A DNA stretch of 64,000 bases from assembly GCA_030490835.1 (NCBI GenBank), contig CM059972.1, positions 58,819,563 to 58,883,562 of the forward strand. The letters run 5' to 3'. Below the pieces are notes generated by a model, which was not told where the DNA came from, made no database searches, and worked only from the letters and a program-made list of their open reading frames with translations. The translations under genes and the position numbers were made by a program. Shown here one piece after another: positions 19,855 to 29,322 of the stretch (position 1 is its first letter; the number at the start of each line of letters is the position of its first letter). The DNA comes from Annona cherimola. Lineage: Eukaryota > Streptophyta > Magnoliopsida > Magnoliales > Annonaceae.

Positions 19855-20361
19855 CTAGCGACGCCCCTCAAACTCTGCCATTATCCCGCTATCGATCCTG
19901 TTTCCGTCGCCGATCTGCTTGATCCGGTCCATCTTCGCATGGCCAGGGGAGACGTCTGGGGCAGGGCATATCTTGAACATCTTTCCTGCGTTGAGCGCAC
20001 TGGCGGCGTCAACAGTGTCCCTGGCTTCCTTGATCAGCTCCTGGGTGTCCATCATGCATAGCTCCCCCACCAGCCAGCCAAGGTATGCGGTGTAGGCCCT
20101 CCTATAGCCCTTGCAGACCAAGACCTCATCCCCAAGAGGGACCATCGTGCTGCTTTCTATGATCCTGCCTATGTTCCGCTCTGCAACTGTCACGGCGCGT
20201 TCGGCCATCACTACCTGTGTTGCGGTCCCTATCGATGCCTGTGCCACTGCCCCTACGAGTGCCGAAGCGCTAGACATGACGAGCTGGTGGAGTCTCTCGG
20301 CGTCCGACTTCCCCATTGCGATCCTTTTGTCCTTCAAGTCGAACGTCACCAACCCTTGCAT
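19855..20361 (-). pseudogene. Unidentified coding-like fragment in right LTR
   Basis: The right-LTR counterpart of the frame at 6505-7107, with the same Ala-rich segment and GYRRAYTAYLGWLVGELC block. Its codons differ from the left copy at few positions. The homopolymer upstream is one base shorter (C6), so the frames are arranged differently from the left copy. Function unknown. Confidence 0.4.
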
Positions 20362-20923
20362 GATCCTGACGTGGACCCCCCAGCACCGCCTTCATGTGCC
20401 GGGCTTCGTTGTTCAGGTCCTTGAAAATGCTCAGAAGATTCAGCTGGTTTGAACCCACTTGGATTTCTTCCTGCAGCTCCTTGATCCGGTCCAAGAGCTC
20501 CTTCATGTAGTCGATGTTGTCGCCAAGGATCGGCGTTCTATCCATCTTGCTGATCTTTGGGACGACTAATCTGAGCATGGAGAGGCGGTCATTCGAGCGC
20601 TTGCGCCGCCGCCTCTCGGCCATAAGGTTCTTGGACAGCTGGCCCTCGGCTTTCTTGGAACGGTTCTTGCGGACCAAGCAGGCGCCAACGTTGAAGACTG
20701 GAGTTTCCTCGGGCAGTTGGGTCATCTCCTCCTTGCAAAGCATCTGCTTGGAATTTTTCTCTGATATGTGGTGGTTGTGGCAGCTGGTAAGGAGGCCGAG
20801 TTCCTCGTCGTCGTCGTCACCAAAAGCATTCTCTTCTTCGCCATCGTCGTCAGCAGCAGTTCGAGCAGCTCTGTTTCGCTGCGGTCCACTCGTTGCCGAC
20901 CTGGAACTCTCTGCACATCTCAT
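20270..20923 (-). pseudogene. Captured bHLH transcription-factor fragment (right LTR, longer)
   Basis: A 217-codon frame with an acidic stretch ([10 protein letters not shown]), a His-rich segment ([14 protein letters not shown]), then [19 protein letters not shown] and the bHLH domain ([11 protein letters not shown] through [17 protein letters not shown]), ending [14 protein letters not shown]. This order matches the first exon of bHLH93/ICE1-family genes. The basic region carries KRSNDRL where relatives have KRLNDRL. The family acts in the nucleus on E-box DNA as dimers. This copy lacks the C-terminal half, so at most a dominant-interfering peptide or a source of small RNA is conceivable. 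After KDL the frame enters unrelated captured sequence. Confidence 0.75.
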
Positions 20924-21173
20924 CCAGCTCTCGATTCAATCGCTCAACCTTGGATTGAAAGCCAGAGAGCTCCTTTACTCCCTCTTGGATTGCCTTGCTG
21001 AGGGCCTTCTCAGCTTGCTCGATCTCTATCGCCTTGGCGATCAGTAGCTTCGGCTGCTTTGGGTAGAAGGAGGGGGCATCAGGACCCAACAGCGTCCCGG
21101 CCTTGTAGCTCAAGAATTTGTCGCATTCCTCAAACCTGTGGAGACGGGCGGTCATCTGCTGGCCGCCCAGCAC
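20850..21173 (-). pseudogene. Coiled-coil-like captured fragment (right LTR)
   Basis: Undeleted counterpart of 7240-7626. The helix continues as [20 protein letters not shown] and ends in a Cys-rich tail (KQSCSNCC), overlapping in another frame the acidic start of the bHLH fragment. The overlap suggests two captured pieces joined within this segment. No family assigned. Confidence 0.4.
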
Positions 21174-21257
21174 GAGGTTCTTGGCGTCTTTGTGGGGATT
21201 GGGTTCTTCTGGGAAGTTTCGGTGACCTTGGTTCTCTACTGGTTCTCCATTTTTATT

Positions 21258-21288
<31 letters not shown>

Positions 21289-21371
21289 TATTTATTTTTT
21301 TATTTTTTTATTTTTATTTTTTTTTTTACATGAAAAATTATATTGGTCCATGCTCAAAATATATCTCATCA

Positions 21372-21781
21372 GGGGGGAGCCTGGGCTATAAGTGGAGGTC
21401 GCCAGGTACCTCAGTGAGGCGCCTTTTGGGGAAGGACGGGATGCGCGTGAACCCAGAAGGACAAAACCGTGCTGGCCGAGGTCCAAAACGGACAATACCT
21501 TGCTGTTAGGCCTGGGGCGTTACAAATGGTATCAGAGCCGACTCCCGACCTCCGGCCGATGGTGTCCAGCGGGGACGCTGGAGCTCCAAGGGGAGGTGAA
21601 TGTGATATCCCACATCGATTAGGATGAGGGGGGGAGCCTGGGTTATAAGTGAAGGCTGCCAGGTACCTTAGTGAGGCGCCTTTTAGGGAAGGACGGGATG
21701 CGCGTGAACCCAGAGGGGCAAAACCGTGCGGGCCGAGGCCCAAAGCGGACAATACCTTACTGTTAGGCCTGGGGCGTTACA
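21372..21781 (+). mobile_element. Right TRIM segment flanking the gypsy element
   Basis: A TRIM LTR missing its first 28 or so bases (21372-21524) is followed by the initiator tRNA-Met primer site, the internal segment with its stem-loop, and a complete LTR (21601-21781) ending GTTACA. Non-repetitive DNA (ACATTAG...) starts at 21782. With 1-1794 this shows that the gypsy element sits inside a TRIM array. Confidence 0.85.
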
Positions 21782-22690
21782 ACATTAGTTCTAATATCAT
21801 TATCATGTGAATTTATAGAACTTGCAAACAAAGACATATTTGGACACTGATCTAGCAGCTGAGACAAATACACGTCAATGCATGTAAGGTAAGATTATAA
21901 ATGATAATTCCTTTATATAAAAAATCGAATAATAATTAATGTGAGTCCATGCTCTAACCACGTTAAAAGAATGATGACAATTGACTCCTCTGCATAGGAG
22001 TCTTATAAATGAGAAGTTGCTAGACTGGTCTTATAATCAACCGTTATTGGCATCAATATGTTTTAATATTTTAGCGTCTAACAACTGTAACACACCAGCA
22101 AGAGAAATTGAATTTTCCAGGTCATCCAAAGCTTGCAAACATGGCTTATGTCAAAGGCTTTATGTACTATGAATATGTAGGAATGATGAAATGGTTAATA
22201 ATTTTTTATTTTTTGGGACCAACTTCATAAATTGCTTATTTTTAGAAAATGGAACAATGAGGATGATTCATTTCAGTGCAATGGGACCATTCGATTCGAA
22301 GCACCAGGGCATCTTGAATCTAAAATATATGTAAACAGTGAGGGTGATTCGTTCTGTAGTAGGGGATAAGCTCATCTGTGAAATCCATCCAAAGTTGGAA
22401 AATATGACATATGTGGAAGACCGGCAATGTATGAGTTATCGGAAAGATGAAATTAGTGGTCCAAATTTTATCCAATATTCTAGACATATTTTCACAAATT
22501 TCTTGATCTGTGAATAAAAAAAAATAATGAGAAAGATGCATTTCCGTGCCATGGACCATATGCGAGAAGGGCATTTATTAGAATCTTCCCCATGGAAAAT
22601 GGGCTCATCTCTCCCCCTTGGTTAAATAAAACTATGTTTTCTTTCTCTTAAAATAGATAAACTTTAGATTGTTAAGAGATAAAGAGGATT
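21782..22690. other. Intergenic, no gene seen
   Basis: AT-rich unique sequence. Two weakly similar stretches (about 22190-22320 and 22445-22570, each with GATGAAAT and an ending near ATGGACC) may be an old duplication. No coding or RNA gene is recognised. Confidence 0.5.
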
Positions 22691-22995
22691 GCGCTTTCCT
22701 TGCTTGGTTTCATGGCTAAGGGACTTGGATTAGAAAACTATAAATACTTGGCAGGCTTTGAAGACGGACACTATTTTGTGAGGATGAATTCCTATCCACG
22801 TTGCTGTCGACCTCAGCAAGTGATTGGTATGCCAGAAATTTGTGATATTGCGGGCATCACTCTCTTACTTAAATATGATGGAACACAAGGCTTGCAGATA
22901 TGAAAAGATGGGTGCAGGGTCCCCCTCAAGATGGTGTCTCGTGCATCGTTTATCTTGGTTGGGAACATTGGAGAGGTAATAAAGTTCCATTTTAC
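22691..22995 (+). pseudogene. 2-oxoglutarate/Fe(II) oxygenase fragment (DOXC-like)
   Basis: The translation reads MAKGLGLENYKYLAGFEDGHYFVRMNSYPRCCRPQQVIGMPE..., then TLLLKYDGTQGLQI and, after a frameshift and stop near 22901, RWVQGPPQDGVSCIVYLG. This is the C-terminal half of plant soluble dioxygenases (flavonol-synthase/S1-like), with its YPRC-RP, TLLL and GLQI blocks. The iron-binding HxD is ruined: the His is absent (PEICD where relatives have PHSD). The exon is truncated at both sides and broken, so it is a dead fragment, perhaps carried here by a transposon. Confidence 0.6.
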
Positions 22996-23880
22996 CAACT
23001 CTTAACACTATTTTCATCCTTCCATATTCATATACTAATTCAATTTAAGGTCTTCTACAAAAAAAAAAAAAAAAAAAAAAAAATCAATTTAAGGTCAACA
23101 ACTATCATTGATTTGTTAAAATCAGACCCATCGCTGTGATTTCAAAGATCTATGTCGGATCGGTTTGAGCGGGGAGCTAACAGAGGGCTTAAGAGTTCTT
23201 TGATGTTCTTGGTGTAGATGGTTTATGGTTCGCTGGATTTGGAGATGGTGCAGAACATCTCGAATGCTATTGAGCTCGACGGGCTGTAGATCTAGCGGGA
23301 AGAATCCTTTGCAGTGCTCCGATAGATGATTTGACATGCACAGACTCAGGTTCACCATTGAAGATGAAGGAGGACGGGGGAGCTGCCCGTCGATGCAGCA
23401 ACGATGCCTCATGGAGCCTTGGTGCTTTTCGAGATAGTTTCTTTTGTGATTTCCAACATGCCATTGCCAGGTACGGGTTGCAGCTAACAACTATGTGAGA
23501 TGAACGTTCTGGGGTTTAACATGACAGTTTTCTCTGCCGGCCCTCAACAATGAAAAGTTTTACAGATTAGTTCAACTTTTATCATTTCCCAAATAGACCC
23601 ATTGTATCATCCTCATGATGATTAGGCAATTAACAAGTGACAACTCCAGAGGAAAGGTAAATGAAGCAAGTGCATAATACACTAATGTTAACTACTTGGT
23701 CATCCAAGTGATAATTTGAAGAAGTGAAATTTTTTTCAGATAAGCAGTTAATTCATTAAACCGGAACAGAATCTTAGAAATATAGAGCGAATATTGCTCC
23801 ACCCTAGTAATAGGATCATGAGAATACATGGTGATCTCTTTAGGGCAACGTGAGTGCCCTCTCTTCATATATGTGTGTAT
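22996..23880. other. Intergenic; poly-A tract and unidentified minus-strand frame
   Basis: A 27-base A run lies at 23058-23083. A 122-codon minus-strand frame (23122-23490; ...SSMVNLSLCMSNHLSEHC...) has higher GC than its surroundings and could be an exon remnant, but I recognise no domain. Nothing else is supported. Confidence 0.35.
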
Positions 23881-23899
23881 GGAATATCACTAAACATCC

Positions 23900-24830
23900 G
23901 CTCCATGTATTTAATCTCTTCAGAGATAAATATTAAGCTGGTGTGACTTGTGAGGGCAAACCGCATTGGTTAGCCACTTGATCAAGACCATGGAGTTCTC
24001 TCCTTTGCCCATATGATCCCAAAAGAATGGCTATAGATTCCATCCACACTAGTTATTGCACCCCTAATTTGCACCAAACCATGGCAGCTCCAATTCCCAT
24101 GTTCTTGCATTCTAGTCGACATCTAGCATTCATATTTACTTTTATCCATCCATCCTTTGGTGTCTTCCATCTACCCTAGCTTTCAGCTGAATTAGTGTTC
24201 TCATCTTGTAGTAGCGATGCTGACTGAATAGATATGCAATGCTCTAAGCACCCACCACTTTCCAAGGCCGCATCGTAGACGTAAATGATGGGAGCCCCTC
24301 CAATTGTAGTTTGTTTCTAATGAACCAGAACCTCTACGCCATTATGATATAAATGATTGGAGGGAAGGTTGTCACCGCTAGAGATTGTAGTTAAAAGGTC
24401 GGGAATGCCAGTGATGTTTCCTCGCAAAAGCCTTTCGAAACATGGCAGATTTAGGTTGGGGCTGAACTCCTCACATGCCCGAAAGAAGTGATCTTCATCT
24501 TCCAACTGTTGCCTGCAAAAATTACAGTTAGGATGAACATTGATACCTTGTTTTAGCAGGTTGCTTTTAGTTTTTAATGATTCGGTGAAGAGGTGCCAGC
24601 TGAAGATTTGAACTTTCTTTGGTAGTTTCATTTTCCAGATCGCCTTTAGGCATCCTGGATTGCTGTTCATGTCCACCAGGTTCAACGGCGTCTCTTCTTC
24701 CATCTTCATGGCATGAGCTAGCCGGTAGGCCGATTTTACCCTGAAGTATCCGTTCACTTCTGGGTCTGATCCCAGTGAAAGGACCGAGCATCTAGACCTG
24801 ATTCTGAACGACAAAGAACTAGCCAGTTGT
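23900..24830 (-). pseudogene. LINE retrotransposon 3' remnant
   Basis: The minus-strand frame at 24317-24814 carries the RT-associated zinc-binding domain of plant LINEs: FRVKSAYRLAHAMKME, IWKMKLPKKVQIFSWHLF, then CNFCRQQLEDEDHFFRAC with C-x2-C-x8-H-x4-C. Downstream (about 24200-24050) the frame GWIKVNMNARC...NMGIGAAMVW is the start of the RNase H domain that follows in such elements. Its catalytic Asp is replaced by Asn, and stops follow. The endonuclease and RT are missing. This is a 5'-truncated, decayed copy. Confidence 0.7.
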
Positions 24831-24831
24831 C

Positions 24832-25200
24832 CAATTTACTAATGCTTTGTTTGGCCAAGTATTATGGATACTGGCACCCAGTGTTTCCATTAAAAATCTT
24901 AGCTTTCCCAAATTACTGATTGAGAAGTTAGAATTTTTAAATTTTTGGCTGAACAACAGAATCTTTGATACAAAAGTTTTTGAAATATGAGAAAAATAAT
25001 ATAATATGATAGGAGTAATAATGATGTGTAAAAAGAATAAAATTAAAATAGTAAGATATATAGACATTTGAGTAGAAATGATTAAAAAATAAAGTAGTTG
25101 TATAGAAAAAGTAAAAAAATAATTAAAAAAATAAGATAAGGGTATAAAGTAAAACGCTTTAGTTTAAAAAAATTTTGAGTAAACAAATACCTCCTAGGTT
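24832..25200. mobile_element. Degenerate MITE-like element
   Basis: Opens with GCTTTGTTTGGCC and closes with AGTAAACAAATACC, weak inverted ends. The interior (GTAGAAATGATTAAAAAATA, then TAGTTGTATAGAAAAAG) resembles the reverse complement of the Tourist-like MITE at 26095-26374. A similar stretch is at 55220-55430. No clear target duplication. Confidence 0.35.
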
Positions 25201-26022
25201 GTTTAATCCTTCCTGCAACTGCAAGGGGCGATCATCTAGTCAAATAGAGCATACTAATATCAACCCAAAATTTTTGCTATCCATCCATTTTCAAACGTAT
25301 TAAGAATTCAATCTAAGCTAAACCCAATATTCATCAGAAGGTTTGAACTAAATGTATCTTATTTTGTGGTGGACGTTCAAGGTAAACCCAATATTCATCA
25401 AAAGGTTTGAACTAATTCGAAATCCTATGATGAACGTTAGATTTTTCTGACTTCTCAAAAAGTGAGGATGGAACATACACAAATGTGTAAATATACAAGA
25501 AGGACACCCATTGTTAACATATTGGTTTTAGAAGCCTTTTACCATGAGGTGGCATATTTTTACAAAATGTGAATACAAAGCAATAGCGAAAAAAATAGTT
25601 TGCTCCTGCAGTATATTTTAATATTTCCAAGCTATGATTCTTTTTGTGCACCGATCTTGACCGTTAGGCCACAGATTGGTCAATTTGTGGCCAACTGAAA
25701 AAGTTATTTCTTTTATTTTTTCCTTTTCATAAATATGAGAGCCTTATCTAGATCAATTACAATGTTAAATTTTACATTTTTTTTCAAATATTTATTTTTG
25801 AAAATAAAAAATATGGGGAGAATGGATTGTGTTTGCCTAAGGTATTAAATACTCAAACAATGATAGAGCTTCGACCAGAAAATGCTGCAAATGCAACATT
25901 CCCTACACCACACATCAGGCCATGCATGTCTTTTCTCAAGCTTGGAGTCCAATGTAAGAGAATTGAGATGTTACTCCTCAAAAATGTCAAACGCTCTCAT
26001 TCTTGTACTTTGGATTCTCTTT
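25201..26022. other. Intergenic with short tandem duplication
   Basis: A 64-bp duplication (AACCCAATATTCATCA at 25321 and 25385, each continuing to GAACTAA) is the only structure noted. The rest is AT-rich sequence without a supported gene. Confidence 0.45.
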
Positions 26023-26027
26023 GAAAA

Positions 26028-28709
26028 TGTAACAACCATCCGTTTTTAAGAAATATGTTTAAAATAAATAAACGGTGGGATTTATAGGAATTAAGGGTGT
26101 GTTTGGCAATCCACAAAAAATGTCAAGTTAAAACTTTTCAATCTAAAACTTTTCACTCTCCATAACTATCATTTTTTAATAATTTTTTTCATATTTTCCT
26201 ATACAATTACCCTACTTTTCAATCATTTCTACACAACTATCTACACAACTAACATATCTATTTTAACTTTATCCTCTTTACTACTCATCATTACCCCTAT
26301 TATATCACATCATTTGACAACTTTTACTCTCTAAAACTTTTCATCAAAAGTTTTATTCATTACCAAACACACCCTAAATCCTAACCATTTAGCAAATGGA
26401 TTAGCATAATAGAGGAAAAATGTGTGGTGGGTTTTGGCCATTTGAAGGAGAGAATTGAATAGGAGACGAACAGACGAAGAAGAAGAAGAAGGGAATTGAA
26501 GGTACGCTGCATAAGATGCCTAGTCGGTTAATCTCATCAAGTTTATATCATATGCAACTCATTTCTCAGATCTAATCCATTCATAATACTTTTAGCATGG
26601 TTAATTAGTAACAGGAGTATTATTAGAAGTTTTGTTATTGCAATTTTACTTATTTCAATAAAGAGTAACAAATAAAGGGTATAAAATGCTATATAATGAA
26701 AGAAACATATGTCTTGGCATGAACAGAGAATTGTGATCATATAATAATAAAAAAATTAATTGTTTAGCGTGCCTTCAAAATTTCAATTTGATTAGACTTA
26801 TAAATTTTTAGATATAGTAATTTTTACGAAGATTTGGAGTGATGAATATGTATTTTAAGGATTAAACACAAAAAATAGTTACGAGAAAATATAGATGCAA
26901 AAATAATAATCTGACTTATTACAAACATTATTTGAGATATTTTACAGTATATATGATGAATTATTTTTGTTAAAAATTAGTTTAGATAGTTATTTGAAGT
27001 GATATTTAATTTTAACCCTTTATTGAATTATTTATGTCAAATATGATGATAGAGACGTTATTTTAAGAAATGGACAGTCCAGATTATAAAACATAATTTT
27101 TTAAGCTTACCCCTAAAATTTCAAATCAAATCGACAAAAATATTGAGAGATCTAAACCATTTTGGTTAGAGAATATGGACCGTTGAAAATAAACGAATAA
27201 ATAAATAACTAAGCTTCTGGACTAGTGGGCTAAGCCCATCTAGACAGGGCCAGTGAACTAGAAAGCCCAAAAGCAAGTCTACTAGTCCCAAGTCCACAAA
27301 AAATAAGCTCAAGTTTCGGGAACCAAGCCTAGCCCACACAGCCCACTAGCAGTAGCCACCGGCGACCGGCCAGCCTGCCGACTGGCATGAAAAAAAATTC
27401 AAAATAAATACAGAAAAATTTGAAAAAATACAAAATTAAGAAAAATACCCAAAAATTAAAGTTAATATTTAGAAGCTTAAATGAGTTTAAACTTAAAATT
27501 TTTATAAGAAATGAAATTTTTTAAAGGTGTGATGCTATAAAAATAAATACAAAAATGGAAAACAATTATGAAAAATTATTAAAAAATCATGAAAAATTTA
27601 AAGTAAGTATTCAAAGAGGTATGAGTCCAAATTTTTTCTATTAGAAATAAAGTTGTTTAAAAGTGAAATAATATAAGAATAAATAGAAGAAAATAGAATT
27701 TTGACCAATTAAAATTATGAGAAATTTTGGAAAGTCGTAAATGAAAATTTAAATAATATTTATGAAACTAGGGTGAAATAATGAACATATTGTAATGAAA
27801 ATTAGGGAAAGAGACTTGAATCTAATACAAGAAATTGGAAAGAGGAATTTTAAAAGTCTACTTATAGGTAAGTGAACTTTTACCAAAGTATAACTTTAAA
27901 AATATTATGTGAATATTGTGATTTGCTATGAAATGTGATTATTTATTTAAATCAAAATTTCTTTCAAGTTGGTTTATTCAAATATGAGCATTATTATTTC
28001 AATATCATGTTAAGTAGTGAATTTAAGTGGTGCATTAATCACAGTGCATGAGTATGATGCATAATTGCATATTAGGTTTGCCGCTAAGGAGTAAAGTAGT
28101 ATGGTAGTACCTGGGTAGTGACCTAAGACTACCAAAGAAGATGAATTAGCTCATGAATGTGGAGCACGACTGCATGCGATCACAAGTAGATGACAATACC
28201 TACGGTGTGAATGCACAATTTAAAATTGATATATGTGTGTACATGTATCAAGATGTTTTAATTTTCATTAATTAGAGTTTGTTGTGCATAAAAGATAATA
28301 TAGATATCGTGTTGGTCGTTAACAAAAAATCGAAATGATTGCAAAATGAATTTAGTAAAAAATATATATTTTTACTTACTGAGCTTCAGCTCACATAATT
28401 TTATTTTCAGTGGAAATACAGGGATACAATACTAAACTAAAGCTTCTATCAACACGAGAAAAAGACGAATCTAGCAGAGCAAAAGACAAAAAAGTTTAAA
28501 TTTTTATTTAAATTATCTTATAATGTTTACTTGTTTTGATTATAGACACTGAATATACATAATAACTCTATGATGAGCAAACTTGAGATGTGGTAGTTAA
28601 AATTTTTATAGTTTTGCATATTGGTATCTATTTCCATCTTGGGAGATTTTATTTTTAGCTTGAACATAATATACCTTATTTGTAACACCTCAAGGGGTGG
28701 GGTGTTACA
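26028..28709 (+). mobile_element. Probable solo LTR of a Ty3/gypsy element
   Basis: Starts TGTAACAACCATCC and ends GGGGTGTTACA (TG...CA). It holds the phrase ACTTACTGAGCTTCAGCTCAC followed by a TTTTCAG near 28380-28410, as in LTRs of the plant Del/Tekay group. The terminal 29 bases form a hairpin (TGTAACACC...GGGGTGTTACA). Flanks GAAAA and TAAAA match at four of five bases. No primer site follows and no polypurine tract precedes, so it is a solo LTR if real. A MITE is inserted at 26095. Confidence 0.45.
26095..26374. mobile_element. Tourist-like MITE (PIF/Harbinger type)
   Basis: 280 bp with inverted ends GGGTGTGTTTGG / CCAAACACACCC and a TAA duplication on each side (26092-26094, 26375-26377). 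The AT-rich interior has no coding. Family traits (3-bp TWA target, TIR form) fit Tourist elements, moved by PIF/Harbinger transposases. Confidence 0.8.
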
Positions 28710-28996
28710 TAAAATGACAAAACACCTCAAGGACAGGCGAAAGCAGAATATACCTAAACAGAAGAAGTGTAAACACACCACGATGCAAGACATTACAAAT
28801 TCATCACACAAAAGGTAGAGACAAAAGAAGACGGTTGCAAGGATTCTTTACTTCTCAGTGGCTAGCTCAGCTCGATCTCCTAAAGACAGAAGCACTCGGA
28901 TCAAATGAGTTTGGAACCCTGTGATTGTCTTCGGCCTACCAGCCTGACCACCACATCCAGATCCTGGCACACTCGAAAAGGCACTGTTAAGAGGCG
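28710..28996. other. Short spacer between solo LTR and copia element
   Basis: 287 bases of mixed sequence, including a second ACACCTCAAGG near 28730 like that at the LTR end. No gene recognised. Confidence 0.4.
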
Positions 28997-29001
28997 TTAG
29001 A

Positions 29002-29322
29002 TGTTAGAGTTATACTCCTATAAGGTGTCCTAATTAGATAATAAGTCTTGGATTTAAAGAAAGCCCAATCATATCTGAATTGCGTACGCAATCCGAGTTC
29101 AGGTAGAACTGCACTTCTAATTGAGTCATGATGGGAAGGACTCTATAAATAGAGGAGTCTAGGTCCCTCTCTCACACGTTTACATTACAAGTGGTTCCCA
29201 TCTATCACTCGTATCACGGGGAGAAGTGTTGAGGGAGAAGACCTCGTACTCTACTCGGTCTACAGGTGGAATCTACACACACATGGATTCAGGTACGCTT
29301 CCGCATCACATGATTTTTAACA
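29002..29322 (+). repeat. Copia 5' LTR
   Basis: TGTTAGAGTT...TTAACA, with CTATAAATAG as TATA box at 29141-29152 and a pyrimidine-rich stretch beyond it. It would drive the genomic RNA. Confidence 0.9.

Larger units (their letters stand above)
1802..21371 (-). mobile_element. Tat-like Ty3/gypsy retrotransposon complex with giant LTRs
   Basis: On the minus strand the order from right to left is: LTR (16640-21371), tRNA-Trp primer site, gag-like start, RNase H, archaeal-type RNase H, integrase, antisense PMD gene, polypurine tract, LTR (3242-7819). It does not end there. A second primer site and gag-like start follow to about 1802, where the sequence joins a TRIM primer site. The element is thus one full unit plus the start of a head-to-tail second unit sharing an LTR. 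Two RNase H domains and an antisense extra gene between integrase and 3' LTR are features of the plant Tat lineage. The gag core, protease and reverse transcriptase are missing, so it is non-autonomous. The right LTR abuts a truncated TRIM LTR, so the target was a TRIM array. Confidence 0.85.
16640..21371 (-). repeat. Right (5') LTR of the gypsy element, 4732 bp
   Basis: Nearly the same sequence as 3242-7819, with scattered single-base changes and a few length differences in its tandem arrays, which points to recent insertion. It keeps the 198-bp block (20722-20919) that is deleted in the left copy, so its bHLH fragment is longer. Its outer end, CTCATCA at 21365-21371, joins a TRIM LTR that lacks its first 28 or so bases; the gypsy element therefore entered a TRIM LTR. 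Confidence 0.85.
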
